A stretch of DNA of 64,000 nt from Nocardia sp. XZ_19_385 (GTDB lineage Bacteria; Actinomycetota; Actinomycetes; Mycobacteriales; Mycobacteriaceae), in contig NZ_JACVEE010000002.1 in assembly GCF_015355755.1 (NCBI RefSeq), positions 744,001-808,000 of the forward strand. The letters are read 5' to 3'. Below the pieces are notes generated by a model that was given only the letters and a program-made list of their open reading frames with translations, did not search any database and was not told where the DNA came from. Each line of letters opens with the position of its first letter. The first letter of the stretch is position 1. The position numbers were made by a program, and so were the translations under genes. This document shows, piece by piece, positions 42,955-52,607 of the stretch.

Positions 42955-43725
42955 CTAGCGGCCCACTCGATCGGCTGGTCCGTTGCGCGCCATGCGGCGC
43001 ATCAGCCAGGGGGCGGTTTGCCAGAGCGCGTGGGCGAGCTTGGCGTCGATGCCCACCGAACGCAGAGCCGGGTTGGTGTCGACCGCACGGACGATCGCCG
43101 CGGCCACCTTCTCCGGTGCGAGCGCCTTGCGGTATTGCTCGCCCATGCGGGTCCTGGCCGCGGATTCCTGCTCGGCCGAGAGATCGGTAAAACGGGTCGT
43201 GCTGGTGATCGGAGTCCGGACCTGGCCGGGGCAGATGACCGTGACGCCCACGCCGTGCGCGGCCAGTTCGCCGCGGAGGGATTCGGAGAACATCACCACG
43301 GCGGCTTTCGTCGCTCCGTAGGCCGAGAGCGAGCGGGAAGGCGCGAAGGCGGCCGCGGAGGCGACGTTGACGATGTGGCCGGAGCCGCGCTCGGCCATGG
43401 CGGGGGCGAAGACGCGGGCGCCGTGGACGACGCCGAGCAGGTTGACGCCGACGACGCGTTCCCAGTCGTCCGCTGTGGTGGCGAGGAAGGGGCCGGTCAT
43501 GCCGATGCCCGCGTTGCTGACCAGCACGTCGGGCACGCCGTGGTCACGCAGGACGGTCTGGGCGAGGTCCGCCATCTGGGCCGCGTCGGAGACGTCCACG
43601 CGGTAGCCGTCCACTTCCGCGAGGTCGACGCCGATCACGCGGGCGCCGTCGGCGGCGAAGGCGCGGGCGGTGGCCTGGCCGATGCCGCTGGCCGCGCCGG
43701 TGACGACCACCAGTCTGTCGCTCAT
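42955..43725 (-). CDS. SDR-family oxidoreductase
   Basis: A 256-residue short-chain dehydrogenase. The coenzyme motif is LVVVTGAASGIGQATARAF, and an acidic residue (VIGVDLAE) suggests NAD. The remaining motifs are VSNAGIGMTGPF, the Ser of VNVASAAAFA and SAYGATKAAVVMFSESL with the Tyr/Lys pair. The substrate is unknown. The related SDR domain of the EphD-like fusion at 33.2 kb is similar in order but not close. ATG 43725 is preferred, with 43737 possible. The stop follows the entC stop by 3 bp on the other strand. It is divergent from the DUF2613-aftD unit. Confidence 0.9.
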   Translation of the reverse strand: MSDRLVVVTGAASGIGQATARAFAADGARVIGVDLAEVDGYRVDVSDAAQMADLAQTVLRDHGVPDVLVSNAGIGMTGPFLATTADDWERVVGVNLLGVVHGARVFAPAMAERGSGHIVNVASAAAFAPSRSLSAYGATKAAVVMFSESLRGELAAHGVGVTVICPGQVRTPITSTTRFTDLSAEQESAARTRMGEQYRKALAPEKVAAAIVRAVDTNPALRSVGIDAKLAHALWQTAPWLMRRMARNGPADRVGR

Positions 43726-43909
43726 GACCGGGATCATGCCGAGTCCGGCGCCGGCGCGCACGCCGGTGTCCCGCAGGGCGGAAGTTTCGCCGCATTCCGG
43801 GCTTTCGCCCTGGTCGAACCGCGGATTGACGGGCTGAGGGTACGAAGTGATCTGGACTACTGCTAAGTTGCTCCGGAATGTGCCTGCATCAATGTATTGG
43901 AGTGCCGCG

Positions 43910-44077
43910 ATGAAGTTTGCTGTTCCCGGGGTTGCGAGTGCGGTCGGCGGCGCCGTTTTGGGCCTGCTCGCGGTGTTCGCGATCACCGCCGCAGTGCAGC
44001 AGAACACCCGGCCCGAGCTCGACAAGGGCGACCCGGACTCCTCGCTGCTCAACAACGTCGAGTACGGCGCGCGCTGA
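43910..44077 (+). CDS. Small DUF2613 membrane/secreted protein
   Basis: A 55-residue protein. One hydrophobic helix (FAVPGVASAVGGAVLGLLAV...) is followed by a short tail ending NTRPELDKGDPDSSLLNNVE. This matches the DUF2613 family (Rv0236A in M. tuberculosis, which also sits directly upstream of aftD). GGAG lies 8 bases before ATG 43910; an ATG at 43892 is possible. Its role is unknown. The conserved pairing with aftD suggests a cell-envelope function or an AftD partner (inference). Confidence 0.88.
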   Translation: MKFAVPGVASAVGGAVLGLLAVFAITAAVQQNTRPELDKGDPDSSLLNNVEYGAR

Positions 44078-44196
44078 CCTCGTTTTCCGTTTCGGCATGC
44101 TCGCGCATCGCCCTGCCCGCGCATGCCTGTAGCTGACCCGGCAGGCCCGGGGGCACGCGTGCGCACACAGCACCGCCGCCCCGGGCCTGACCTCGT

Positions 44197-47100
44197 ATGC
44201 CAGTGACTTCCGCGCCGCCAGTCGATCCGATCGGATCCGAGAGCGCGGCGACGGGTGCGCCCGACGCCGCGCCGCTGGGCAAACGCTGGCTCGCCGGAAC
44301 CGTGGTCGCGGCCTTCCTGCTGACTTTCCTGCAGGCGCCCGGCAGCACAGTCGCCGACACCAAATACGACCTGGCGCAGAATCCGTTCGGGTTCCTGGAG
44401 CGCGCCGCCCATCTGTGGAGCAGTCAAGCCCCGATGGGCCAGGTGCAGAACCAGGCCTACGGTTACTTCTTCCCGCATGGCGCCTTCTTTTCCGCCGGGC
44501 ACGCGCTCGGCCTGCCCGCCTGGGTGACGCAGCGGATCTGGTGGGCGCTGCTGTTGCTCGCCGGGTTCTGGGGCATCGTCCGGCTCTGCGAGACACTCGG
44601 CATCGGCAGTCGCGGGTCGCGGGTGATCGCGGCGGCCGCGTTCGCGCTGTCCCCCCGTGTACTGACGACGCTCGGTTCGATTTCCTCCGAGACGCTGCCG
44701 ATGGTGCTCGCGCCATGGGTGCTGCTCGCACCCGCCGCGCTCGGCACCGCGTACCGGAACCGGAAGCTCGGTGGTGCCCGCAGTCCCGCGGGCAGTGCTT
44801 TGGCACTCGCGCTGATGGGCTCGGTCAACGCCGTCGCCACGGTCGCCGCGTTCCTGCCCGCGTTGCTGTGGTGGGGTTCGTATCGGCCGGACCGGCGCTG
44901 GTGGCGGTTCACGCTGGCCTGGGTGCCGCTGCTGCTGCTGGCAGTGTTCTGGTGGGCGGTGCCGTTGCTGCTGCTCGGCAAGGTGTCGCCGCCGTTCCTG
45001 GATTACATCGAGTCCTCCGGTGTGACGACGCAGTGGGCATCGCTGGGTGAGGTGCTGCGCGGCACCGACAGCTGGACACCGTTCGTCTCGCCGGAGCGCA
45101 TCGCGGGCGCGGTGCTCGTCACCCAGCCCGCCGCGGTGCTGGCCACCGGGCTGATCGCGGCCGCGGGCATGGCGGGTTTGGCGCTGCGGACGATGCCGTA
45201 TCGGGGACGGCTCACGCTGATCCTGCTGGTCGGGTTGGCCGGTATCTGCGCCGGATATGTCGGGGAGTTGAGCGGGCCCTTCGCGGAATCGGTGCGCGTC
45301 TTCCTGGATTCCGGTGGTGCGCCGCTGCGGAACGTGCACAAGCTGGAGCCGTTGATCCGGTTGCCGCTGGTGCTGGGCCTGGCGCATCTACTGGCCCGGA
45401 TTCCGCTGCCCGCGTCGGTGCCGATGCCGGTGTGGCGCAATGCTTTCGCCCACCCGGAGCGGGACAGGCGGGTCGCCGTCGCAGCCCTGATCCTGACCGC
45501 GTTGGCCTTGTCGACGTCGCTGGCCTGGACCGGGAAGCTGGCGCCGCGCGGCGCCTACGACCAGGTGCCCGCCTACTGGCAGCAGACCGCGGATTGGCTG
45601 TCCCGCAATGCTTCCGATACCCGCGCGCTGGTGGTGCCGGGTGCGCCGTTCGGCAGCCAGGTGTGGGGCCTGACCCGCGACGAACCGTTGCAGGCGCTGG
45701 CGAGTACGCCGTGGGCGATCCGGGATTCGGTGCCGCTGAACCCGCCGGGCACCATCCGCGCGATGGATTCGGTGCAGCGGCTGATCGCCGACGGGCGGCC
45801 CTCGGCCGGGCTGGCGACGACGCTGGCCGATCAGGGCATCGGAGTTCTGGTGCTGCGCAACGATCTCGATCCGGAGTCCTCGCGGTCGACGCGGCCGTTG
45901 CTGGCGCATCGGGCGATCGAGGGTTCGCCCGGGCTGACCAAGGTCGCCGAATTCGGTGCGCCCATCAAGGCTTCCGTGATCGCGGACGGGTTGGTGGCGG
46001 ACGGGGATCTCCGGCCCGCGTATCCGGCGATCGAGATCTACCAGGTTCGAGTGCGCCCGCCGGGGACGCCTGCCCAGGTGCGCAGCGGCACCGGCGCACC
46101 GAGTTCGTTCCCCGGCGCCTATACCGTTGGGCTGGGCGATGTTCCAACGGTGCAGGGCGGCCCGGAAGTGCTCGAACGCCTGCGCCGCTCCGGAAATACC
46201 GGTGTCCCGAGCCTGCTCGCCGCCGACGCGACCCGCGCCGGACTGCCCCCGGGGCCGGTGACCATCACCGACAGCCCGATGGATCGGGAAACCGACTTCG
46301 GCAAGGTCGACAACCACAACTCGGCGTTGCGCGCGCCGACCGACCCGCGGCGCACCCACAACCTGGTGCCCGACTACCCGGTGCCCGGCGCGGAACTGGT
46401 GCGCGGCGAATGGTCCGGCGCCACGATCACGGCCTCCAGCGCCGCTGCCGACGCCACTCAGCTCGGCGGCGCGGCCCCCGGCAGCTCCACCGCAGCGGTG
46501 GTGGACGGCGATCCCGCCACCTCCTGGATCAGCAGCGGCATCGACAGCGCTGTGGGGCAATGGCTTCGGCTCGACCTGGACAAGCCGATCAAGTCCGCTG
46601 GACTGCTCACCCTGACCACCAGCCCGGCCGCCATCGGCGCCCCGGTGAAATGGGTGGAGGTGCGTACCGACAACGGCAGCGTGTCCGCACGTATCACCGA
46701 ACCCGGTGCGCCGCTCTCGATCTCGCTGCCCGCCGGTCGCACCACCTGGGTCACCGTCACCGCGATTCGCACCGAGAACGGCACCGGTGGTGGGCAATTC
46801 GGCATCAGCGAACTCGGTCTCGAGGACTACAGCGTGCGGGATACGCCGGTGCCGGTCGATATCCGGCGCCGCACCGTGCTGCCCCCGCTGGCCACCGGAA
46901 CCCAGGTGCAGGCCTGGGACCTGGGACAGGAATTCCCCGGGCGCGGCGCGTGTTTCGACTCCCCCGACCGGGTCCGTTGCAGCAAGGCGCTGGCACTGGC
47001 CGCCGAGGAACCGGGCACTTTCGAGCGCACATTGCAGGTTCCGGCACCGATGAGCGTCTCCCCCAACCTCACCGTCCGGACCCGGCAGGGACCCGCGCTG

Positions 47101-48489
47101 GAAGCTCTGCTCACCGACCAGGCCCGTCCGATCGCGCGCGGCCAGGCCGATGTCGGCGATCTGCGTGGTTCGGCGTTCGCCGCGACCGACGGCGATGTGC
47201 GCACCGGCTGGACCGCGCCGGAGGACTCGATCCGCGACTTCACCGGCCCCCGGCCGACACTCACCATCGAACTCCCGGAGCCGGCGCTGGTCACCGGGCT
47301 GGACCTCACTCCCTCGCTGGGCGGCCTGCCCGCCGCGCCCCTCGCGGTCGCGGTGAACCTCGGCAACGGCCCGCAGGTGCGGGAGTTGAACCCCGACGCC
47401 GAACCCGGTGCGGCTTCCAGGATCTCGCTGCACCCCCAGGTGACGGACCGGATCGAGATCACCATCCAGTCCTGGAAGCCGGTGCTGGACAAGACCGCAC
47501 TCGGTTTCGCCATCACCCAGCCGCCGGGCCTGGCCGAGGTCGAGGTCCTCGGCCCGGACTATCCGGCGCCCGCCCCCGCCGACCGGCCGATCACCATTCC
47601 GTGCGCGCTCGGCCCGACGATCAACATCGACGGGCACCTGGTGCGCACCACGGTCACTGCGACGGCGGCGGAATTGCTGTCCGGCGCGCCGGTGCACGCG
47701 CAGGTCTGCGACGATGCGGCCGCGGTCGGTGCGTCCGGGGAACTTACCCTGTCGACCGGCCGCGCCGATGTCAGCGTCGGGCCGACCGAGTTGTTCTCGG
47801 TCGACCGGCTTCGCTTGAACCGCACCGACTTCCAGCCGACGCCGTCCATCACCCAGGACCGCTTGCTCGTCCTCCCGCTGAGCACCAACGTCGGCTGGCA
47901 AGCCACCACCGCCACCGGCCAGCAGCTCACCCCGATCGTGGTCAACGGCTGGCAACAAGCCTGGATCCTGCCCCCGAACGCGGGCGCGATCACCGTCTCC
48001 TTCCCGGACGACCGCTGGTACCGCCTCGGCATCTTCGGCGGCCTCCTCCTACTGATTCCCCTTGCCCTGCTGGCAATTCCGCGGCGACGCCGCTTCTCCG
48101 CCATGCTCGGTCTTCGAACGCGACCGGAGCCGGGCGCGAGTCCAGCTGCCGCCCAGGGCGATTCCGACCTACCCGAAATCCCTAGGACCTGGGGAAATCG
48201 AGTCCTCGGCGCACTCGGAGTAGGCGCGGTAGCCACCGTGATCGCCGGACCGGTCGGCGCGGCCCTCACCACGGCCGGTGTCGCCGCAGCCCGCTTCGCA
48301 CCGCGCGTCACCTCGAAATACCTTGCGGCAGTCGCGGGTATCGGCACGACGGTTTCCGCCGCCGCCCTGTCCACCGGCCCCTGGCGCGCCCAGGGCGGTT
48401 ACATGGGCGGATCCCTCTGGGTGCAACTGCCGGCCCTGATCGCCGTGATCGCCGTCGGCATCGCCGCTCTGGTACCCCGGGATCGGTAG
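44197..48489 (+). CDS. aftD: Alpha-(1->3)-arabinofuranosyltransferase AftD
   Basis: A 1430-residue GT-C glycosyltransferase that adds alpha-1,3-arabinofuranose branches to arabinogalactan and lipoarabinomannan from decaprenyl-phospho-arabinose. The N-terminal half has about eleven membrane helices (residues 28-440) with the early loop PGSTVADTKYDLAQNPFGFL carrying the catalytic Asp candidate. Two carbohydrate-binding-like (F5/8 type) domains lie around residues 735-880 and 985-1110, each with a conserved Asp/Trp patch (VVDGDPATSWIS, ATDGDVRTGWTA). The last 150 residues return to the membrane. The length fits M. tuberculosis AftD (1400). It follows the DUF2613 gene. Confidence 0.95.
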   Translation: MPVTSAPPVDPIGSESAATGAPDAAPLGKRWLAGTVVAAFLLTFLQAPGSTVADTKYDLAQNPFGFLERAAHLWSSQAPMGQVQNQAYGYFFPHGAFFSAGHALGLPAWVTQRIWWALLLLAGFWGIVRLCETLGIGSRGSRVIAAAAFALSPRVLTTLGSISSETLPMVLAPWVLLAPAALGTAYRNRKLGGARSPAGSALALALMGSVNAVATVAAFLPALLWWGSYRPDRRWWRFTLAWVPLLLLAVFWWAVPLLLLGKVSPPFLDYIESSGVTTQWASLGEVLRGTDSWTPFVSPERIAGAVLVTQPAAVLATGLIAAAGMAGLALRTMPYRGRLTLILLVGLAGICAGYVGELSGPFAESVRVFLDSGGAPLRNVHKLEPLIRLPLVLGLAHLLARIPLPASVPMPVWRNAFAHPERDRRVAVAALILTALALSTSLAWTGKLAPRGAYDQVPAYWQQTADWLSRNASDTRALVVPGAPFGSQVWGLTRDEPLQALASTPWAIRDSVPLNPPGTIRAMDSVQRLIADGRPSAGLATTLADQGIGVLVLRNDLDPESSRSTRPLLAHRAIEGSPGLTKVAEFGAPIKASVIADGLVADGDLRPAYPAIEIYQVRVRPPGTPAQVRSGTGAPSSFPGAYTVGLGDVPTVQGGPEVLERLRRSGNTGVPSLLAADATRAGLPPGPVTITDSPMDRETDFGKVDNHNSALRAPTDPRRTHNLVPDYPVPGAELVRGEWSGATITASSAAADATQLGGAAPGSSTAAVVDGDPATSWISSGIDSAVGQWLRLDLDKPIKSAGLLTLTTSPAAIGAPVKWVEVRTDNGSVSARITEPGAPLSISLPAGRTTWVTVTAIRTENGTGGGQFGISELGLEDYSVRDTPVPVDIRRRTVLPPLATGTQVQAWDLGQEFPGRGACFDSPDRVRCSKALALAAEEPGTFERTLQVPAPMSVSPNLTVRTRQGPALEALLTDQARPIARGQADVGDLRGSAFAATDGDVRTGWTAPEDSIRDFTGPRPTLTIELPEPALVTGLDLTPSLGGLPAAPLAVAVNLGNGPQVRELNPDAEPGAASRISLHPQVTDRIEITIQSWKPVLDKTALGFAITQPPGLAEVEVLGPDYPAPAPADRPITIPCALGPTINIDGHLVRTTVTATAAELLSGAPVHAQVCDDAAAVGASGELTLSTGRADVSVGPTELFSVDRLRLNRTDFQPTPSITQDRLLVLPLSTNVGWQATTATGQQLTPIVVNGWQQAWILPPNAGAITVSFPDDRWYRLGIFGGLLLLIPLALLAIPRRRRFSAMLGLRTRPEPGASPAAAQGDSDLPEIPRTWGNRVLGALGVGAVATVIAGPVGAALTTAGVAAARFAPRVTSKYLAAVAGIGTTVSAAALSTGPWRAQGGYMGGSLWVQLPALIAVIAVGIAALVPRDR

Positions 48490-48611
48490 CCACCTCGGAA
48501 CCGGCTCCAGCGTCTCGCCTGAATGGGTGTATGCGAATCGTGCGAATTAGAGACGGATCTGGCCGGAATCGCCAAATTCCGTAGGCGTTTGCACGATTGG
48601 CATACATCCGC

Positions 48612-49835
48612 TTACGGCGCGGGATCCCCCAGCGGCCGGGCGTCCGCCTCGATCGGACTCGACGAGTTTGGATCGGCAGCTTTCGCGCGGTCCCGCCTGC
48701 GGGCGAAGCGGCGGGCGGGGTCTTCGATCAACGCGTAGCTGGCCGCGGCGACCGGGAGGGTGATGGCGATGGTGAGGAAGAGGACCCAGCCGAAGTTGCC
48801 GCGGAACGGGAGGATGCCGAAGACCGGGAAGACGATGGACAGCACCGCGAGGTGCCAGAGGAAGATGCCGTAGGACCAGCGGCCGATGGTCGCGGCGACG
48901 CGCGATTCCAGCCAGCGGTGCCGGCGTTCACCGAGGACCAGCGGGGCGAGCAGGGTGAAGCCGATGATCGTGCCGAGAACCATCTTCGCCACGTATTGCC
49001 ACGGTTCGGCGCGCGTCAGGCCGGCGGGGCCGCCGAGGTCGGTGGCGGAGAAGAGGAAGGCCGCCAGCGCGATCGCCCACATCAGCGGCTGCTTGCCGAG
49101 GATGCGGGCCCAGCGTGCCGTGGGTGAGCTCAGCCGGATGTCGACCAGCTCGGCCAGCACCATGCCGGCGGCGAACCACGGCAGGTAGGCGGGCAGCCAG
49201 TTGTCGGCGTTGATCGCGTCCGGGGTCGGCACCGGGATGAAGTTCCAGGTCAGGCAGATCAGCGCGACGCCGATCAGTACCGGCACCCGCCATCGGGCCG
49301 TGGCGCCGCGCAGCCACATCACGGCTACCGCGAGCAGTGGCAGCACCAGATAGAACGCCACCTCCACCGACAGGCTCCACATCTGGGTCAGCCCGTCGGT
49401 CAGGGTCAGCGGGATGAATACCTGCAGCAGCGCGAGGTTGGAGAACCAGACCCGCCAGCCGGCGGTGTCGGCCGCGCTCGGCAGCAGCAACAACACCGCG
49501 ACGACCACGGCCCAGTAGGCGGGCAGGATGCGGGCGGCGCGGTGCCGGAAGTAGTAGCCGACCGAGGGAGCGGTGCCGAGTCCGCGGGCGGCCGCCGCAT
49601 GCGGACGCCACAGCAGGAATCCGGACAGCGCGAAGAACACCGCGACGGCCATATCGAACCGCTCCCACACCCGGCCGAGGACCGGCATCGAGGACGCTCC
49701 GGTCTGGAATGCCACGTGCGTGACCAACACGCCGAGGGCCGCCAAACCGCGCATGCCTTCGAGTGCGGGCACGAAGCCGCGCGATCGGACGGGAGTGGGT
49801 GCCGTGGCGGCGGACACAGGCGTGGTGGCGGTCAT
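48612..49835 (-). CDS. Membrane acyltransferase (OafA/YrhL type)
   Basis: A 407-residue integral membrane acyltransferase-3. It starts near RGFVPALEGMRGLAALGVLV with the catalytic-type His in LVTHVAFQTG. About ten helices follow, with the conserved MWSLSVEVAFYLVLPLLAVA and a C-terminal IGRWSYGIFLWHLAVLSIVF. It transfers acyl groups to extracytoplasmic sugars or lipids; the acceptor is unknown. The M. tuberculosis relative Rv0228 stands in the same neighbourhood, next to the DUF3068 gene. ATG 49835 has TGGAG 5 bases upstream. It is divergent from the DUF3068 gene. Confidence 0.9.
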   Translation of the reverse strand: MTATTPVSAATAPTPVRSRGFVPALEGMRGLAALGVLVTHVAFQTGASSMPVLGRVWERFDMAVAVFFALSGFLLWRPHAAAARGLGTAPSVGYYFRHRAARILPAYWAVVVAVLLLLPSAADTAGWRVWFSNLALLQVFIPLTLTDGLTQMWSLSVEVAFYLVLPLLAVAVMWLRGATARWRVPVLIGVALICLTWNFIPVPTPDAINADNWLPAYLPWFAAGMVLAELVDIRLSSPTARWARILGKQPLMWAIALAAFLFSATDLGGPAGLTRAEPWQYVAKMVLGTIIGFTLLAPLVLGERRHRWLESRVAATIGRWSYGIFLWHLAVLSIVFPVFGILPFRGNFGWVLFLTIAITLPVAAASYALIEDPARRFARRRDRAKAADPNSSSPIEADARPLGDPAP

Positions 49836-50038
49836 CGCACTCCAGTCTGCCGTATCGATTCCCCAGGTGAGAACCCGTCGTTTCACTTTTCGCGCTACAC
49901 TCAGCGCGATTTTGGTCGGAAACCTGACTCGGCAGGGCATGGTACTACTCGGTCCTGTTAGTGTCGGGGCTCACGAGTGCCGCGGGCTGCCCGCAGTACG
50001 CGGAACGACCTGTGTGTTCTAAGACGAGGAGTGTTTGC

Positions 50039-51151
50039 ATGGCACTGAGTGCCGGAACCAGAAGGACGGTGGCCTGCCTGCTCGTGGGTCTCGGCGCGTT
50101 CATGATCGTGTTAGCGCTGATGATCCCGGCTTACACCGTCGGCAAACTGGCGAAAACTCCGCTCGATCTCGAGATCACGACCATCGCCAAGAATGCCCCC
50201 GGCTCCGAAAGCCAGGTGCTCGACTCCAAGTCGCTCACCTCGCCGGAGGGTTCGGCCAAGGTCGACAGCAACGTGCCGCTGGTCTCGCAGCGCTTCGTCA
50301 CCGTCGAAGAGCCGTCCAACGCCACGGAGATGACGATCCAGGCTGGTCAGACGCTGCGTCGCATCGACAAGCAGGGCGACACCGGCCTGCTCACCGCGAC
50401 CGTCGACCGCGTCACCATCGACCGCAAGACCGGCGAGCCGGTCGCCAAGGAGCCCAACGGCTCCATCGCGGTCACGGTCGACAAGGAAATGAAGAGCGTC
50501 GCCGAGCCCGTTCAGCACGTCGGTCTGCAGTACCGCTTCCCGCTCGGCACCGAGAAGAAGAGCTACCCGTACTTCGATCTCAACGCGCGTAAGACCTTCG
50601 ACATCAACTTCGTCGAAGAGACCGAGATCAACAGCATGAAGGTCTACCACTTCCAGCAGTCGATCCCGGCCACCAACATGTGGGACGTCGTCAAGGCGCC
50701 GACCAACAAGCTGGAGCTGCCGGCCGCGAAGTGGGGCGTCGCGGGTGACGGCCCGGTCACCATGACCCGCTTCTACACCAACACCCGCGACCTGTGGGTG
50801 GAGCCGGAGACCGGCACCGTGATCAAGGGCGGCGAGCAGATCCACCTGTACTACGCCCGCACCGGCGACAAGCCCGAGGTCACCGCGCTCAAAGGCAACA
50901 TCGTCTTCGACGAGCCGACCATCGAGTCGCAGATCACGGTCGCCAAGGAGAACATCGACAAGCTGTCGCTGTTCGGCCGGATCATGCCGATCGTGCTCGG
51001 CGTGCTCGGCGCCATCCTGCTGATCGTCGGTGTGCTCATCGGCATCCGCGGTGGTTCGGCTCCGGCCGGACGTGGCAACCGGCTCGCGCCGGGCGGCCCG
51101 GTCCGCGGTGACGATTCGCCGACCCAGGTGATCGACACACGTAACCTCTGA
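50039..51151 (+). CDS. DUF3068 (PorA-family) envelope protein
   Basis: A 370-residue protein. The N-terminal signal/anchor helix is RTVACLLVGLGAFMIVLALM, a long beta-rich external domain runs to about residue 310, and a C-terminal helix (IMPIVLGVLGAILLIVGVLI) is followed by a short charged tail. This is the DUF3068 pattern (Rv0227c; PorA-like porin-associated family, limited to mycolate-forming actinobacteria). It is likely part of the outer envelope transport or lipid system; the mechanism is not known. GAGGAG precedes ATG 50039 by 8-9 bases. A strong terminator follows. It is divergent from the acyltransferase. Confidence 0.9.
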   Translation: MALSAGTRRTVACLLVGLGAFMIVLALMIPAYTVGKLAKTPLDLEITTIAKNAPGSESQVLDSKSLTSPEGSAKVDSNVPLVSQRFVTVEEPSNATEMTIQAGQTLRRIDKQGDTGLLTATVDRVTIDRKTGEPVAKEPNGSIAVTVDKEMKSVAEPVQHVGLQYRFPLGTEKKSYPYFDLNARKTFDINFVEETEINSMKVYHFQQSIPATNMWDVVKAPTNKLELPAAKWGVAGDGPVTMTRFYTNTRDLWVEPETGTVIKGGEQIHLYYARTGDKPEVTALKGNIVFDEPTIESQITVAKENIDKLSLFGRIMPIVLGVLGAILLIVGVLIGIRGGSAPAGRGNRLAPGGPVRGDDSPTQVIDTRNL

Positions 51152-51166
51152 CCTCGTCAGATTCTC

Positions 51167-51209
51167 GAATTCGGCCCCCCGGCTTCTGCCGGGGGGCCGA
51201 ATTCTTTTT
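51167..51209 (+). terminator. Strong intrinsic terminator after the DUF3068 gene
   Basis: A 17-bp perfect stem with loop TTCT (arms 51167-51183 and 51188-51204) is followed directly by TTTTT. It is among the clearest rho-independent terminators in the window. Confidence 0.95.
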
Positions 51210-51255
51210 CCGCACAACGCTTCTCAGCGGTCGGGTGCCGGATTAATGTGCCGGT

Positions 51256-52191
51256 ATGACTGACGCGGATGTGGTGGTGCTGGGTGGTGGGGTCGCCGGG
51301 CTGACCACCGCGATAGTGCTCGCCGAACGGGGCGCGCGGGTACGGGTGTGGGCGAAAGAGCTTGCCGCATGGACGACTTCGGCGGTGGCGGGTGCGCTCA
51401 TCTGGCCGTATCACATCGAGCCCGCCGAGCTGGTGGGTGCGTGGGCGGTCCGGTCGCTGCGGGAGTACGAAGGGCTGGCCGGTAATTCGTCGACCGGAGT
51501 GCGGCTGGTGACCGGCGTGCAGGCCGACACACCGCTCGATTTCATGCCGGTCTGGACCGCGGCCCTCGACGGGGCGCGCGAAGCGACCGCGGCCGAACTA
51601 CCCGCCGGATTCACCCAGGGGCTGCGCGCGACCGTGCCGCTGCTGGATATGCGGGTGCACCTCGACTATTTGACGCGGCGGCTGGCGGCGGCGGGCGGGG
51701 TGCTCGAGGAACGCGCCGTCGCCAGGTTCGGGGCGGCGGCCCGGGTGGCGCCGGTGGTCGTGAACTGCACCGGCCTCGGGGCGCGCACCCTGGTGCCGGA
51801 CCTCTCGGTGCGACCAGTGCGCGGGCAGATCGTGGTCGTCGAAAACCCCGGTCTCACCGAGTGGTTCGCGGTGGCCGGGGCCGAACTGACCTACCTGCTG
51901 CCGCGCCCGGGTTACGTAATCCTCGGCGGCACAGCGCAACCCGGCTCGTGGAACCTGATCCCGGACCCGGCGACCGCCCGTGAGATCGTCGCCCGCTGCG
52001 CCCGCATCCAGCCGGCGCTCGCCGACGCGCGCATCCTGGAACACCGCGTGGGACTGCGGCCTTCACGGCCGACCGTGCGTGTCGAACGCGAGCAGCTAGA
52101 CGGTGCGCTGGTGGTGCACAACTACGGCCACGGTGGCGCGGGCGTCACGGTGGCCTGGGGGTGTGCGGAAGCCGCGGCCGCGCTGATCTGA
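51256..52191 (+). CDS. FAD-dependent D-amino-acid oxidase-like enzyme
   Basis: A 311-residue flavoprotein. The dinucleotide motif is DVVVLGGGVAGLTTAIVLAE, with TTSAVAGALIWPYHIEPAEL, VVNCTGLGARTLVPD, RPVRGQIVVVENP and the C-terminal HNYGHGGAGVTVAWGCA. These match D-amino-acid oxidase (DAAO, Rv1905c type), which deaminates neutral D-amino acids to 2-oxo acids, ammonia and H2O2. The exact substrate is unknown. No signal peptide. It follows a terminator, so it is a new unit, and it is convergent with the VOC gene (13-bp gap). Some glycine-oxidase relatives share this pattern. Confidence 0.9.
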   Translation: MTDADVVVLGGGVAGLTTAIVLAERGARVRVWAKELAAWTTSAVAGALIWPYHIEPAELVGAWAVRSLREYEGLAGNSSTGVRLVTGVQADTPLDFMPVWTAALDGAREATAAELPAGFTQGLRATVPLLDMRVHLDYLTRRLAAAGGVLEERAVARFGAAARVAPVVVNCTGLGARTLVPDLSVRPVRGQIVVVENPGLTEWFAVAGAELTYLLPRPGYVILGGTAQPGSWNLIPDPATAREIVARCARIQPALADARILEHRVGLRPSRPTVRVEREQLDGALVVHNYGHGGAGVTVAWGCAEAAAALI

Positions 52192-52204
52192 GCTGCGGGA
52201 CAGG

Positions 52205-52558
52205 TTATTTCGAGTAGGCGACCGGGTGCCGCGGCTGATACAGCAGCATGGATCCGGAGCCGGGGATACGCATGGTGATGCACAATCCGAAACCCCGATC
52301 GACCACCTCGCCGACGAATCTCGCTCCGCGCCCGGCGAGTTCGGCCACCGTCTCCTCGATGTCGTCGCACAGCAGCGAGATCTCATGGTGGGTCGCATCC
52401 ATCTCGGCCGGATGCACCCCGAGCTCACTCGGCCCGGTACCGAAAATCAGCCAGCCGTCATGGGCGTCGACGTGCGGCCAGCGCAAGACGTCACGAAAGA
52501 AGGCGCGGGCGGCATCGGGATCGTCCGCGTAGACGAGGGTGTGCACAGCGGTGATCAT
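52205..52558 (-). CDS. VOC-family (glyoxalase-like) protein
   Basis: A 117-residue protein of the vicinal-oxygen-chelate fold. VHTLVYADDPDAARAFFRDV and HHEISLLCDDIEETVAELAG give the two beta-alpha-beta halves. The end MRIPGSGSMLLYQPRHPVAY supplies a C-terminal strand and ligand. Candidate metal ligands (His in VHTLVY, Glu in HHEISL) are visible but unproven. Such proteins serve as glyoxalase, dioxygenase or resistance enzymes; no specific role can be given. It is transcribed after the flippase-like gene region in opposite order, with its stop 13 bp from the DAAO stop. Confidence 0.88.
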   Translation of the reverse strand: MITAVHTLVYADDPDAARAFFRDVLRWPHVDAHDGWLIFGTGPSELGVHPAEMDATHHEISLLCDDIEETVAELAGRGARFVGEVVDRGFGLCITMRIPGSGSMLLYQPRHPVAYSK

Positions 52559-52607
52559 CCGAGGATCGTAAACGGCTGCGGCGCAAACACAGTGGTGCCG
52601 CGCGCGC